DNA of 19,952 nt from CAYGWX01 sp964353855 [NCBI: uncultured bacterium]. Lineage in GTDB: Bacteria; Edwardsbacteria; CAYGWX01. Both the position numbers and the translations under genes were made by a program. Every line of letters begins with the position of its first letter. Position 1 is the first letter of the stretch. Shown here piece by piece: positions 1 to 6,943 of this stretch. Under the pieces are notes generated by a model. That model saw only the letters and a list, made by a program, of their open reading frames with translations. It did not search any database and had not been told where the DNA came from. The stretch spans positions 46,510-66,461 of the forward strand of contig CAYGWX010000011.1 in the NCBI GenBank assembly GCA_964353855.1, written 5' to 3'.

Positions 1-339
1 CACGCCGTGCACCACCAGCCGGGCAATCTCCTCCTCGAAGGTCACCCCGTATTCCCGGGCCTGCTCCCGGGCCTTCTCGATGGAGATATAGACGTCCCCG
101 AGGACGCCGTAGTTGTAGGCCGCGTCCGGGCCCATGGTCATGGAGAAGGACAGCACGTCGGTGGGGGCGTTGCGCTTGCGCCAGCGCCGGTTCAGGGTGC
201 GGATGTAGGCGTTGTCCACCAGCACCACGGTCAGGTCGCAGCTCCCGGCCTCCTCGGCAACGAGGACCTGCCTGGCGAGCCGGGAGAGCCAGCGCTCATT
301 CAGTTCGACCTTGGTCGTTTTCTCTATGAATACGCGCAT
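1..339 (-). CDS. ybeY: Endoribonuclease YbeY (3' part off window)
   Basis: YbeY is a zinc-dependent endoribonuclease that acts in 16S rRNA 3'-end maturation and ribosome quality control. The first 113 residues are in the window. They show the family blocks PTDVLSFSM (about 59-67), LGDVYISIEKAREQA (about 80-94) and TFEEEIARLVVHGV (100-113). The gene runs off the edge inside the HGxLHLxGYDH metal site, of which only the first His is visible. It starts at an ATG (337-339) without a clear Shine-Dalgarno. It lies 124 bp after phoH on the same strand, the usual phoH-ybeY order in bacteria. The family is clear from the motifs; the catalytic triad of histidines cannot be checked here. Confidence 0.93.
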   Translation of the reverse strand, partial: MRVFIEKTTKVELNERWLSRLARQVLVAEEAGSCDLTVVLVDNAYIRTLNRRWRKRNAPTDVLSFSMTMGPDAAYNYGVLGDVYISIEKAREQAREYGVTFEEEIARLVVHGV

Positions 340-463
340 CGGTTAATAGACGGGGGGGGAATCGCATACCGGAAAGGAACATGAACGATCTGGGAACTCA
401 ACGGACAAAACCATTGAAGCGATCAACCATTGTTACCGTCTACCGATCGAACCGTCTGGCCGG

Positions 464-1459
464 CTAACCGTTTTGCCCGTTCTTCCGGTCGTTCTCGTGG
501 GCTTCGTAGGCCTTGATAATCTCCTGCACCAGGCGGTGGCGGACCACGTCCTTCTCGCTGAAGTACACGAACTTGATGCCCATAATCGTGGACAGAAACC
601 CCTGGATCTCCACCAGCCCGGAGGTGTTCGTCTTGGGCAGATCGATCTGGGTGATGTCCCCGGTGATGACCATCCGGGAGTTAAAGCCCATCCGGGTCAG
701 GATCATCTTCATCTGCATGCTGGTGGTGTTCTGGGCTTCGTCCACGATGATGAAGGAGTCGGCGAGGGTCCGACCGCGCATATAGGCCAGGGGCGCGATC
801 TCGATGATCCCGACCTCCACCAGGCGGCGCACCTTCTCCGGAGCCATCAGCTCGTAGAGGGCATCGTACAGGGGCCGGAGATAGGGGTTCACCTTTTCCT
901 GCAGGTCCCCGGGCAGGAAGCCCAGGCTCTCTCCGGCTTCTACGGCCGGTCGCGCCAGCACGATCCGGTCCACCTGCCTCTGGTTCAGGGCGGAGACCGC
1001 GGCCGCCACCGCCAGATAGGTCTTTCCGGTCCCGGCCGGGCCGATGGCCACCACGATGTCCGAGTTCTGCATCTCCAAGAGGTACTGCCGCTGCGTCTCG
1101 GACTTGGGCTTGACCAGCTTCTTCAGGGCCGAGAGCTTGAACTCCTCCTTGCGCTGCTCCTCGCGCTCCTCGGCGCCTCGCCCCCGGGCCTCGCCCTTGG
1201 CGACCTCGATCTCGAAGGCCACGTCCTTGGACCCGATGTTCTCCCCGCTCTCGATCTGGGATCGCAGGTTGAGGAGCAGACGGACGACCCGGTCCGTGTC
1301 CACCCGGTAGCCTTTGATGACGATCTCGTCCCCCCGGGCGATGATCTTGACCGGAAAGCTCTGCTCGATGTGTTTGAGGTGGGCATCCTGCGTGCCGAAG
1401 AGCAGTCCGGCATCGATGCCGGCCAGCGAGATGCGCTCGGTGATCCAGGGTTCGCTCAT
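464..1459 (-). CDS. phoH: PhoH family ATPase
   Basis: A cytoplasmic P-loop ATPase of the PhoH/YbeZ family, thought to act with YbeY and helicases in RNA metabolism. The 331-aa length is normal for the family. An N-terminal KH-like region (about 1-90) is followed by a charged linker (90-110) rich in Glu and Arg. Walker A GPAGTGKT is at 140-147, ARPAVEAGESLGFLPGD at 169-185, Walker B IIVDEAQN at 237-244, and VITGDITQIDLP follows around 264-275. The start ATG is preceded by GGAGG three bases upstream (minus strand), and aspS ends only 12 bp before it, so the two are co-transcribed. The family call is secure; the precise RNA substrate is not known. Confidence 0.95.
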   Translation of the reverse strand: MSEPWITERISLAGIDAGLLFGTQDAHLKHIEQSFPVKIIARGDEIVIKGYRVDTDRVVRLLLNLRSQIESGENIGSKDVAFEIEVAKGEARGRGAEEREEQRKEEFKLSALKKLVKPKSETQRQYLLEMQNSDIVVAIGPAGTGKTYLAVAAAVSALNQRQVDRIVLARPAVEAGESLGFLPGDLQEKVNPYLRPLYDALYELMAPEKVRRLVEVGIIEIAPLAYMRGRTLADSFIIVDEAQNTTSMQMKMILTRMGFNSRMVITGDITQIDLPKTNTSGLVEIQGFLSTIMGIKFVYFSEKDVVRHRLVQEIIKAYEAHENDRKNGQNG

Positions 1460-1471
1460 GCGTCCTCCGGT

Positions 1472-3250
1472 TTACTCAACGATCTTCAGGTGTAATTCCT
1501 TGAGCTGCTTCGCGTCCACCTCGGACGGCGCGCCCTCCATCAGGGCCGCGGCCGCGGTGGTCTTGGGGAAGGCGATCACGTCGCGGATGTTGTCCAGCCC
1601 GGCGAGGAGCATCACGATCCGATCCAGGCCCGGGGCGATCCCCCCGTGGGGCGGCGCGCCGTACTCGAAGGCCTCGAGCAGGAAGCCGAACCGCCCCTTG
1701 GCCTCCTCGGGACTGACCCCGATGACCTTCATCACTCGTTCCTGGATGTCCCGGCGGTGGATCCGGATGCTCCCTGAGGCCAGCTCAAAACCGTTGCACA
1801 CCAGGTCGTAGAGTTGGCCCAGGACCCTGCCCGGATCTTTCTCCAGGAGATCGAGGTGCTCCTCTTTGGGCATGGTGAAGATGTGGTGCTCGGCCTCCCA
1901 GGTCTTCTCTTCCTCGTTCCAGTGGAACAGGGGGAAATCCCTGATCCAGAGGAAGTGGTATTGACCCTCCGGAATGACCTTCTCGCGCTTAGCCACCTCG
2001 ACCCTCAGGGCACCTAGGGCCTGGGTCACGAGCCCGGGCTTGTCGGCCAGGAAAAGCAGCAGGTCTCCTTCTTCTGCCCCGGACTTTCTCTTGATGGCGC
2101 CAGTTTCCTCGGGCTTCAGGTATTTGGCAATCGGTCCTTCAAATCCTTCTCCGGCTGCCTTGACCCAGGCCAGGCCCTTGGCCTGGTAGTGCTGCACGAA
2201 AGGCACCAGATCGTCGATCTGCTTCCGGGTCCATTTCGCCCCGCCCTTGACCACGATGGCCTTGACCACGCCCTGCTCGTCCAGGACCTTGCGGAAGACC
2301 CCGAACTCGGTTCCGGCCAGGTCTGCGGAGAGGTCCACGAACTCCATCCCGAACCGGGTGTCCGGCTTGTCCGAGCCGAACCGCTGCATGGCCTCGGCAT
2401 AGGACATCCGGGGAAACGGGGTCTTAAGCTCTTTTCCGAGGACGTCCTTGAACACGGCGGCCATCATCCCCTCGACCAGGGCGTAGACCTTCTCCTCGGT
2501 CGCGAAGCTCATCTCGATGTCGATCTGGGTGTGCTCCGGCTGGCGGTCGGCCCGCTGGTCCTCGTCCCGCAGGCAGCGCGCGATCTGGTAGTAGCGGTCG
2601 AACCCCGCGACCATCAGGATCTGCTTGTACATCTGCGGGGACTGCGGCAGGGCGTAGAACTTCCCGGGATGGTTCCGGCTCGGCACCAGGTAGTCCCTCG
2701 CCCCCTCCGGGGTGCTGCGGGTCAGGAAGGGCGTCTCGATCTCCAGGAACCCCTGGCCGTTCAGGTAACCCCTCACCGCCTGCACCGCCTGGTGTCTCAG
2801 GACGAGATTTCCCGCCAGGGCCGGGCGCCTGAGGTCCAGGTAGCGATGCTTGAGCCTCAATTCCTCGCTGGCATTGACCTCGTTCTCGATCGGGAAGGGC
2901 GGGGTGGCCGAGGTGTTGAGGATGAAGAGCTCCTGAACCTCCACTTCCACCGCCCCGGTGGGCATGCGCTCGTTGGTCATCCCCGCAGGCCTCTCCCTGA
3001 CCACGCCCCGCACGCCGACCACATACTCGGGCTTCAATCCCCCCGCCTTGTCCAGGAGGGCCTGCCCGGCCTCGGGCCGGAACACGGTCTGGGTCACCCC
3101 GTAGCGGTCGCGCAGGTTCACGAAGAGGAGCCCTCCGTGGTCCCTCCGCTTATGCACCCAGCCCAGGAGGACCACGGATTTCCCCGCGTCCCCCTTGCGC
3201 AGCGCCCCGCAGGTGTGCGTGCGCTCTAAGGTCCCCAGAGGATCAAGCAC
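1472..3250 (-). CDS. aspS: Aspartyl-tRNA synthetase, bacterial type; residues suggest tRNA(Asp/Asn) type
   Basis: A class IIb synthetase that charges tRNA(Asp) with aspartate. At 592 aa it has the full bacterial layout. The OB-fold anticodon domain (1-110) contains GWVHKRRDHGG. The class II core carries motif 2 near 217-245 (FDRYYQIARCLRDED, then RADRQPEHTQID). A GAD insertion follows at roughly 290-420, and motif 3 PGLDRIVMLLAG is near 539-550. The start is a GTG (3248-3250) with AAGGA five bases upstream; this start overlaps the stop of the CMD gene by 8 nt, suggesting coupled translation. His38 and Gly90 match the two positions linked to non-discriminating AspRS in Pseudomonas, so it may also make Asp-tRNA(Asn) for GatCAB. 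That part is inference. Confidence 0.96.
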   Translation of the reverse strand: MLDPLGTLERTHTCGALRKGDAGKSVVLLGWVHKRRDHGGLLFVNLRDRYGVTQTVFRPEAGQALLDKAGGLKPEYVVGVRGVVRERPAGMTNERMPTGAVEVEVQELFILNTSATPPFPIENEVNASEELRLKHRYLDLRRPALAGNLVLRHQAVQAVRGYLNGQGFLEIETPFLTRSTPEGARDYLVPSRNHPGKFYALPQSPQMYKQILMVAGFDRYYQIARCLRDEDQRADRQPEHTQIDIEMSFATEEKVYALVEGMMAAVFKDVLGKELKTPFPRMSYAEAMQRFGSDKPDTRFGMEFVDLSADLAGTEFGVFRKVLDEQGVVKAIVVKGGAKWTRKQIDDLVPFVQHYQAKGLAWVKAAGEGFEGPIAKYLKPEETGAIKRKSGAEEGDLLLFLADKPGLVTQALGALRVEVAKREKVIPEGQYHFLWIRDFPLFHWNEEEKTWEAEHHIFTMPKEEHLDLLEKDPGRVLGQLYDLVCNGFELASGSIRIHRRDIQERVMKVIGVSPEEAKGRFGFLLEAFEYGAPPHGGIAPGLDRIVMLLAGLDNIRDVIAFPKTTAAAALMEGAPSEVDAKQLKELHLKIVE

Positions 3251-3605
3251 GGGAATCCTTGTCCTTCCGCTTCAATTCCCCCCAGACCTCGAAGGCCTTG
3301 CGGAGATGGGGGATGGTGATCGAGCCCCCCACGATCAGAGCCACGTTCAGGGTTTCTTGTAATTCCTGATCCGTCACGCCTTCTTTATGACACTGGATGA
3401 GGTGATAGGCGATGCAGTCGTTGCAGCGGAGCACCGTGGAGGCCACCAGGCCCAGCAGCTCCTTGGTCTTGGCCGGGAGCGCCCCGGCCTGGTAGGCGTC
3501 GTGGTCCAGGGCGAAGAAGCGCTTGATGCCCAGATGCCCGCAGGACAGGATCTCGGCGTTCATCTTCTCGCGGTATTCCTGAAAGGCCTGGATGAGGTCG
3601 GACAT
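3243..3605 (-). CDS. Carboxymuconolactone decarboxylase/AhpD-like protein
   Basis: A 120-aa single-domain member of the AhpD/CMD fold, normally an all-helical oligomer. The diagnostic motif is Cys61-x-x-Cys64-x-x-x-His68 inside VLRCNDCIAYHL, followed by an alternating Glu/Leu helix (EGVTDQELQETLNVALIVGG, 75-94). The CxxC-xxx-His set is that of the thiol-active AhpD-like branch (disulfide exchange or peroxide defence) rather than a true decarboxylase. An additional pair, Cys22 and Cys72, is present. The gene starts one base inside the hisS stop (TAATG arrangement) and its own stop overlaps the aspS GTG by 8 nt, so it is translated in step with both synthetases. The substrate is unknown. It has a good GGAG Shine-Dalgarno. 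Confidence 0.88.
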   Translation of the reverse strand: MSDLIQAFQEYREKMNAEILSCGHLGIKRFFALDHDAYQAGALPAKTKELLGLVASTVLRCNDCIAYHLIQCHKEGVTDQELQETLNVALIVGGSITIPHLRKAFEVWGELKRKDKDSRA

Positions 3606-4867
3606 TACTTCTCCAACAGTTTGGTCAGGGTCCCGGATACTTCATCCAGCGCAACCTCGTTCTGTTCCTTGGTCGCCATCTCCCGGAGCGTGATGATCTT
3701 CTTCTTCAACTCATCCTCCCCCAGGATGAGCACATACTTCGCCTGAAGCCGGTCCGCCTCCCGCATCTGAGCCTTGAGGCTCCGGGAGAGGAAGTCCATT
3801 TCGCAGGACAACCCTTGATTCCGCAACGCGTCTACGAGCTTGAACCCGGCCCGCTTGGCCTCCTCACCCAGGGTGGCGAGGAAAACGTCCAGGCGGTTCT
3901 CGTCTTTCCAGACTACGCCCTCCTTCTCCATGGCCAGAAGCAGGGGCTCCATCCCGCAGGCGAACCCGACCCCCGGGGTCGGTTTCCCCCCCAGGGTTTC
4001 AACCAAGCCATCGTAACGCCCCCCTGCGGGCAGTGCCCCCCGGGAACCCAAAGCCGTCGAGACGAGTTCGAACACGGTCTTGGTGTAATAATCCAGCCCC
4101 CGCACCATTCGGGTATCTATGACGTAAGGGATGTCCAGGTCGCCCAGGCAGGCTTTAACCTTTACGAAATGCGCCTTGCAATCCACGCACAGGTAGTCCA
4201 GGATGGAGGGGAGGCCTTGGGTCAGTTCCTTGCAGTGCTCCACCTTGCAGTCCAGCACCCGGAGAGGGTTTTTCTCCAGCCTCTCCTTGCAGTCCCCGCA
4301 AAGCTCTCCGGACGCGGGCAGAAGCCTCTCCTTGATCATCGCCTTGTACGCCGGACGGCAGGCCGGACATCCGATGCTTGAGAGCTTGAGTTCGATCTGC
4401 TTCAACCCTGCTACTTCGCAGACCTTCCAGGCCAGGTCCAGCATTTCCGCGTCCAGGGCCGGGTCCAGGGAGCCCAGGGCCTCGGCCCCGAACTGGGTGA
4501 ACTGCCTCAAGCGTCCGGCCTGGGGCTTCTCCTGCCGGTACATCCGCTCCAGGTAGTAGGCTTTGAAGAGAGGCGCCTTGCCGTCCAGCCCGTGCTCCAG
4601 GTAAGCCCGGATCACCGAGGGCGTGCCCTCCGGCTTCAGGGTCACGCTCCGCTCCCCCTTGTCCCGGAAGGTGTACATCTCCTTGCCCACGATGTCCGTG
4701 GTCTCGCCCGTGCCCTTGACGAAGAGCTCGGTCTCCTCGAAGGTCGGGACCCGGATCTCCTCGTAGTGGTAGGCCCTGGCCAGGGCCCGGAGCTTGGCCT
4801 CGAGTTGTTGCCAGAGATACGACTCCTCGGGGAGGATGTCCTTGGTGCCTTTGATGGCTTGAATCAT
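3605..4867 (-). CDS. hisS: Histidyl-tRNA synthetase
   Basis: A class IIa synthetase that charges tRNA(His). The length, 420 aa, is normal. Visible motifs: LKPEGT (77-82), motif 2 region MYRQEKPQAGRLRQFTQFGAE (109-129), the HisA signature RGLDYYTKT (256-264) and motif 3 GVGFACGMEPLL (299-310). A C-terminal anticodon-binding domain starts near 325. The insertion domain holds eight regularly spaced cysteines (167/170, 190/193, 207/212, 227/230), a pattern compatible with structural zinc sites and found in a subset of bacterial HisRS. The start ATG (4865-4867) has only a weak GAAGAG before it. A 145-bp gap with a palindrome and a possible attenuating terminator separates it from ptsN upstream. 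Confidence 0.96.
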   Translation of the reverse strand: MIQAIKGTKDILPEESYLWQQLEAKLRALARAYHYEEIRVPTFEETELFVKGTGETTDIVGKEMYTFRDKGERSVTLKPEGTPSVIRAYLEHGLDGKAPLFKAYYLERMYRQEKPQAGRLRQFTQFGAEALGSLDPALDAEMLDLAWKVCEVAGLKQIELKLSSIGCPACRPAYKAMIKERLLPASGELCGDCKERLEKNPLRVLDCKVEHCKELTQGLPSILDYLCVDCKAHFVKVKACLGDLDIPYVIDTRMVRGLDYYTKTVFELVSTALGSRGALPAGGRYDGLVETLGGKPTPGVGFACGMEPLLLAMEKEGVVWKDENRLDVFLATLGEEAKRAGFKLVDALRNQGLSCEMDFLSRSLKAQMREADRLQAKYVLILGEDELKKKIITLREMATKEQNEVALDEVSGTLTKLLEK

Positions 4868-4877
4868 CTCTTCAGCA

Positions 4878-4951
4878 ATTTTGGATTTTAGATTTTGGAT
4901 TGGGGATTATTGATTCCGATATTCCAAAATCCGCATTCCAAAATCCAAAAT
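4878..4951. repeat. Imperfect AT-rich inverted repeat between ptsN and hisS
   Basis: Arms ATTTTGGATTTT (4878-4889) and AAAATCCAAAAT (4940-4951) are exact inverted copies of 12 nt. Between them are further TTTTGGATT and ATTCCAAAATCC echoes. The block is AT-rich in a GC-rich neighbourhood and looks like a dispersed intergenic repeat; the same TTTTGGATTTTAGA wording is common between genes of many bacteria. On the minus strand it would fold in the hisS leader. Confidence 0.7.
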
Positions 4952-4952
4952 G

Positions 4953-4998
4953 AAAAAAGGGGACGGCCCTGCTTCCCGCGAGCAGTCTCATCCCCCTT
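4953..4998 (-). terminator. Possible intrinsic terminator/attenuator after ptsN
   Basis: Read on the minus strand, AAGGGGGA pairs with TCCCCTT (one bulged G). An inner CTGCT/AGCAG helix sits in the loop, and six consecutive T residues follow. It lies just after the ptsN stop and before hisS, so it could reduce read-through from the ptsN promoter. The long, partly unpaired loop makes this tentative. Confidence 0.4.
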
Positions 4999-5012
4999 CG
5001 GATGTCTTACGG

Positions 5013-5477
5013 TCACTCTTCTTTCTCTTCTTCCGCTCGCAGGATATCGAAGACCTCTTGGGGGCTCTTCGCCGACAACAGCGCTTCCCTGATCGCGTCC
5101 TGGTTGAGGAGCCGGGAGATCTTGGCCAGGGCCCGGACGTGGGGCCCGAACACGTCCAGGGGGGAGGCCAGGAAGAAGAACAGCCGCACGGGCTCTCCGT
5201 CCAGCGCCCCGAAGTCCACCCCCACCGGGGTCGAGCCCAGGGCGATCACCAGGTCCTTGACCGCGTTGGTCTTGCCGTGCGGGATGGCGATCCCCTTGCC
5301 CACACCCGTGGACATCAGCTTCTCCCGGTCCTTGATCGCCTTCAGCAGGGCGCCCTTGTCCCCAACCGGCTTGTTCGCGGCCACCACCTCCACCAGCTCC
5401 TGGAGCACGCCCTCCTTGTCCCGCGCGGACAGGGGAATTTTGATCATCTCCACAGTCAGGACCTCGGTCAACTTCAT
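5013..5477 (-). CDS. ptsN: PTS IIA domain protein, PtsN/EIIA-Ntr-like
   Basis: A 154-aa stand-alone PTS EIIA of the fructose/mannitol/nitrogen class. The phosphorylatable His is His67 in GKGIAIPHGKT (61-70), with the typical downstream strand region VRLFFFLASPLDVFGPHVRALAKISRLL. No permease domains are attached, so a regulatory rather than transport role is likely, as for PtsN in nitrogen and potassium control. Two in-frame ATGs exist: 5486 abuts the GGGAGG, while 5477 has GGAGG nine bases upstream, so 5477 is chosen. It is the first gene after the consensus promoter at 5568-5596 and leads the hisS-aspS-phoH operon. No HPr or EI gene is visible here. Confidence 0.9.
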   Translation of the reverse strand: MKLTEVLTVEMIKIPLSARDKEGVLQELVEVVAANKPVGDKGALLKAIKDREKLMSTGVGKGIAIPHGKTNAVKDLVIALGSTPVGVDFGALDGEPVRLFFFLASPLDVFGPHVRALAKISRLLNQDAIREALLSAKSPQEVFDILRAEEEKEE

Positions 5478-5567
5478 GCCTTTCATCCTCCCTTTTCAGG
5501 ATCCCCCGCACCTCGGGCACGGGAGAGGTTAATAACCAAGCCGGTGGATATAAAAACTTAACTTTAA

Positions 5568-5596
5568 ATTATAGCTTCTACGCCCGGTTTTGTCAA
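5568..5596 (-). promoter_or_regulatory. Consensus sigma70-type promoter of the ptsN-hisS-aspS-phoH operon
   Basis: On the minus strand TTGACA (5591-5596) and TATAAT (5568-5573) are both perfect matches with a 17-nt spacer. Transcription would start near 5561, giving a leader of about 80 nt before the ptsN ATG. Confidence 0.88.
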
Positions 5597-5900
5597 GGCC
5601 ATGAGCCGCTTTTTTTACGCCCCGCAGAGCCTGCCTTGGATTTATCGGGAGATTTGATCCACGGAGTGAGGTGGTTCCCCTCTCCTAACGCCTTAGGAGA
5701 TTACAGGGTCGTCATTCTCGCGCCTGTCCCGGACCCTGATCCGGGAAAAGCGGGAATCCAGGATTTTGCTCTTTTGTCCCTTTCTCAGCATCTTAAACTT
5801 CCTAACTTCTTAACTTCGCCCTTCTTTCCTTTCTCCCCGTCTCCTTGTCCCCTTGTCTCCTTGTCCGTCCTTATCGGGTGGGCGGGCGGAATTTAATATG
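5597..5900. other. Non-coding, repeat-rich spacer
   Basis: No credible gene. After the promoter the stretch holds a dispersed palindrome (5711-5758). It then has a pyrimidine-rich tract on the plus strand with repeated CTTGTCCCC/CTTGTCTCC words near 5845-5870 and short TTCTTAACTT-like runs near 5790-5820. Open frames across it have no family signature and have repeat-like composition. Confidence 0.6.
5711..5758. repeat. Dispersed palindromic repeat, GTCATTC...GGGAATCCA class, copy 1
   Basis: Reads GTCATTCTCGCG, then an inner TCCCGGA/TCCGGGA hairpin (5727-5745), then GCGGGAATCCA. The same outer words recur at 6711-6763. This class of GTCATTCCCGC-to-GCGGGAATCC element is a familiar intergenic repeat in many bacterial genomes. 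The two copies flank the 5901-6608 gene. Confidence 0.75.
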
Positions 5901-6608
5901 TCAATCCTTCAGCACAATGTCCTTCCACGAAGATATGCTCGCCTGCCCCTCCGGGGCGAGGACCCGGGCCGTGAAGGTGTACTTCTTCTCGGGCTCAAGC
6001 GGGCTGACGAAGTGCTCCCCGATTTGCATTGGGACGTAGGACTGGATTCGGAAGCACGTCTGCCAGGGCTTCACCCAGGGCTGTGTCACGGCCATCCTGA
6101 GCTCCACGACGCCCTCCCCCCTTTGCAAAAGGGGGGCAGGGGGGGATTTCACCTCTCCCCTTGCGGGAGAGGGAAGGGTGAGGGGTTCCCACCGAATCTT
6201 TACCCCTTTCCCTTTCGGGGCGAGCGTAAAGCTGAGCGGCTGAGGTCTGGGGTCTTGTGGAGGTCTTTTCGGGGCCGGGTATCCGGCCCTCTTGGCCAGG
6301 GACGCGAACCGGATGTACAGGGCATGGGCCGGGGGCTTGATTTGGGTCAGGGTGAACGGGTCTACCTCTTTGTTCTTTCTGGCAAAGGCCCTCCAGGCTT
6401 CCCGGTCCTCGTCCGTGAGTTCCTTCTGCCAAGTCTTAATGGCCCAGGCGAAGGTGGCCTTGGATTCTTTCTGGCTTGGGGTGTTGGGCTGCTTGGGCTT
6501 GGCGTAGCGCTTGCGGTAGGATTTGCCGAGGCGCGAGGAGAACACGGTCTCCTCGTCCATCTTGCCGGTCGCACCGTCCGAGAAGAGGGGTTTTCGGAGT
6601 TTAGGCAT
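5901..6608 (-). CDS. Hypothetical protein, FN3-like C-terminal half, with repeat-derived insertion
   Basis: A 235-aa predicted protein that I do not recognise as a named family. The N-terminal part (1-110) is basic, with PLFSDGATGKMDEETVF, a KPKQPNTPSQ segment and an amphipathic region ending WQKELTDEDREAWRAFA. This style occurs in small uncharacterised proteins of metagenomic and prophage-like regions. The C-terminal part (about 125-232) has alternating beta-strand character, with EPEKKYTFTARVLAPEG near 205-221 like an FN3 domain. Residues 142-166 are encoded by two palindromic repeats and read PLTLPSPARGE then SPPAPLLQRGEG, the usual translation of such elements. No signal peptide and no strong Shine-Dalgarno. 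Real gene likely; function unknown. Confidence 0.6.
   Translation of the reverse strand: MPKLRKPLFSDGATGKMDEETVFSSRLGKSYRKRYAKPKQPNTPSQKESKATFAWAIKTWQKELTDEDREAWRAFARKNKEVDPFTLTQIKPPAHALYIRFASLAKRAGYPAPKRPPQDPRPQPLSFTLAPKGKGVKIRWEPLTLPSPARGEVKSPPAPLLQRGEGVVELRMAVTQPWVKPWQTCFRIQSYVPMQIGEHFVSPLEPEKKYTFTARVLAPEGQASISSWKDIVLKD
6116..6172. repeat. Two palindromic (REP-like) elements inside the 5901-6608 gene
   Basis: CCCCCCTTT and AAAGGGGGG form a perfect 9-bp stem around GCA (6116-6136). CCTCTCCC and GGGAGAGG (6152-6159/6165-6172) form an 8-bp stem with a 5-nt loop. They are linked by CAGGGGGGGATTTCA. Both are typical dispersed palindromes, normally intergenic, but here they keep the reading frame open. 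Confidence 0.8.
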
Positions 6609-6623
6609 TTACTCTATCTCGTC

Positions 6624-6644
6624 ATCCTGAGCTTGACTCAGGAT
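6624..6644. repeat. Short palindrome ATCCTGAG...CTCAGGAT
   Basis: A perfect 8-bp stem with the 5-nt loop CTTGA, just upstream of the hypothetical gene's start. The GTCATCCTGAGC...CTCAGGATCTC wording is a common dispersed intergenic element. Confidence 0.7.
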
Positions 6645-6710
6645 CTCTCTTGGCTATTATTCCTTGGGGATTAAAGGGTATGCCTTGTCCGGTGTGTCCG
6701 GCGTTTAGTC

Positions 6711-6763
6711 GTCATTCCCGCGAAGCCTGCCCCGGCAAGCTCTAGGCCGGGGGCGGGAATCCA
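6711..6763. repeat. Dispersed palindromic repeat, GTCATTC...GGGAATCCA class, copy 2
   Basis: ATTCCCGC (6714-6721) pairs with GCGGGAAT (6753-6760), with an inner TGCCCCGGCA palindrome (6728-6737). Its first base lies 1,000 bp from that of copy 1, in the same orientation by its outer words. Confidence 0.75.
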
Positions 6764-6943
6764 GTGTCTTTTGTTTGTCTTTCAATTTGAAATTCGCAAT
6801 CCGAAATGTCGTTGGCCCCCTTTCTCCCGTTCTCCTCAGCCCCTCAGCTCCCCTGCGGTCGTTAGGGGGCGGTCTTGACGCCATGAATCGGAGCCTCGGC
6901 ATCAGGAGGATTTGATTCATGGTGTCCGATACCCAGCCCGATT

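Larger units (their letters stand above)
6609..6943. other. Non-coding spacer of dispersed repeats
   Basis: Contains the hairpin at 6624-6644, the palindrome at 6711-6763, the phrase CAATTTGAAATTCGCAATCC (6783-6802) and a C/T-rich stretch (6813-6855). The minus-strand open frame here is the translation of these repeats and has no protein-like signature, so I see no gene. Confidence 0.6.

Noticed and set aside
473-3229. Long plus-strand frames opposite phoH and aspS
   Set aside because: They mirror well-identified minus-strand genes and have biased, motif-free composition.
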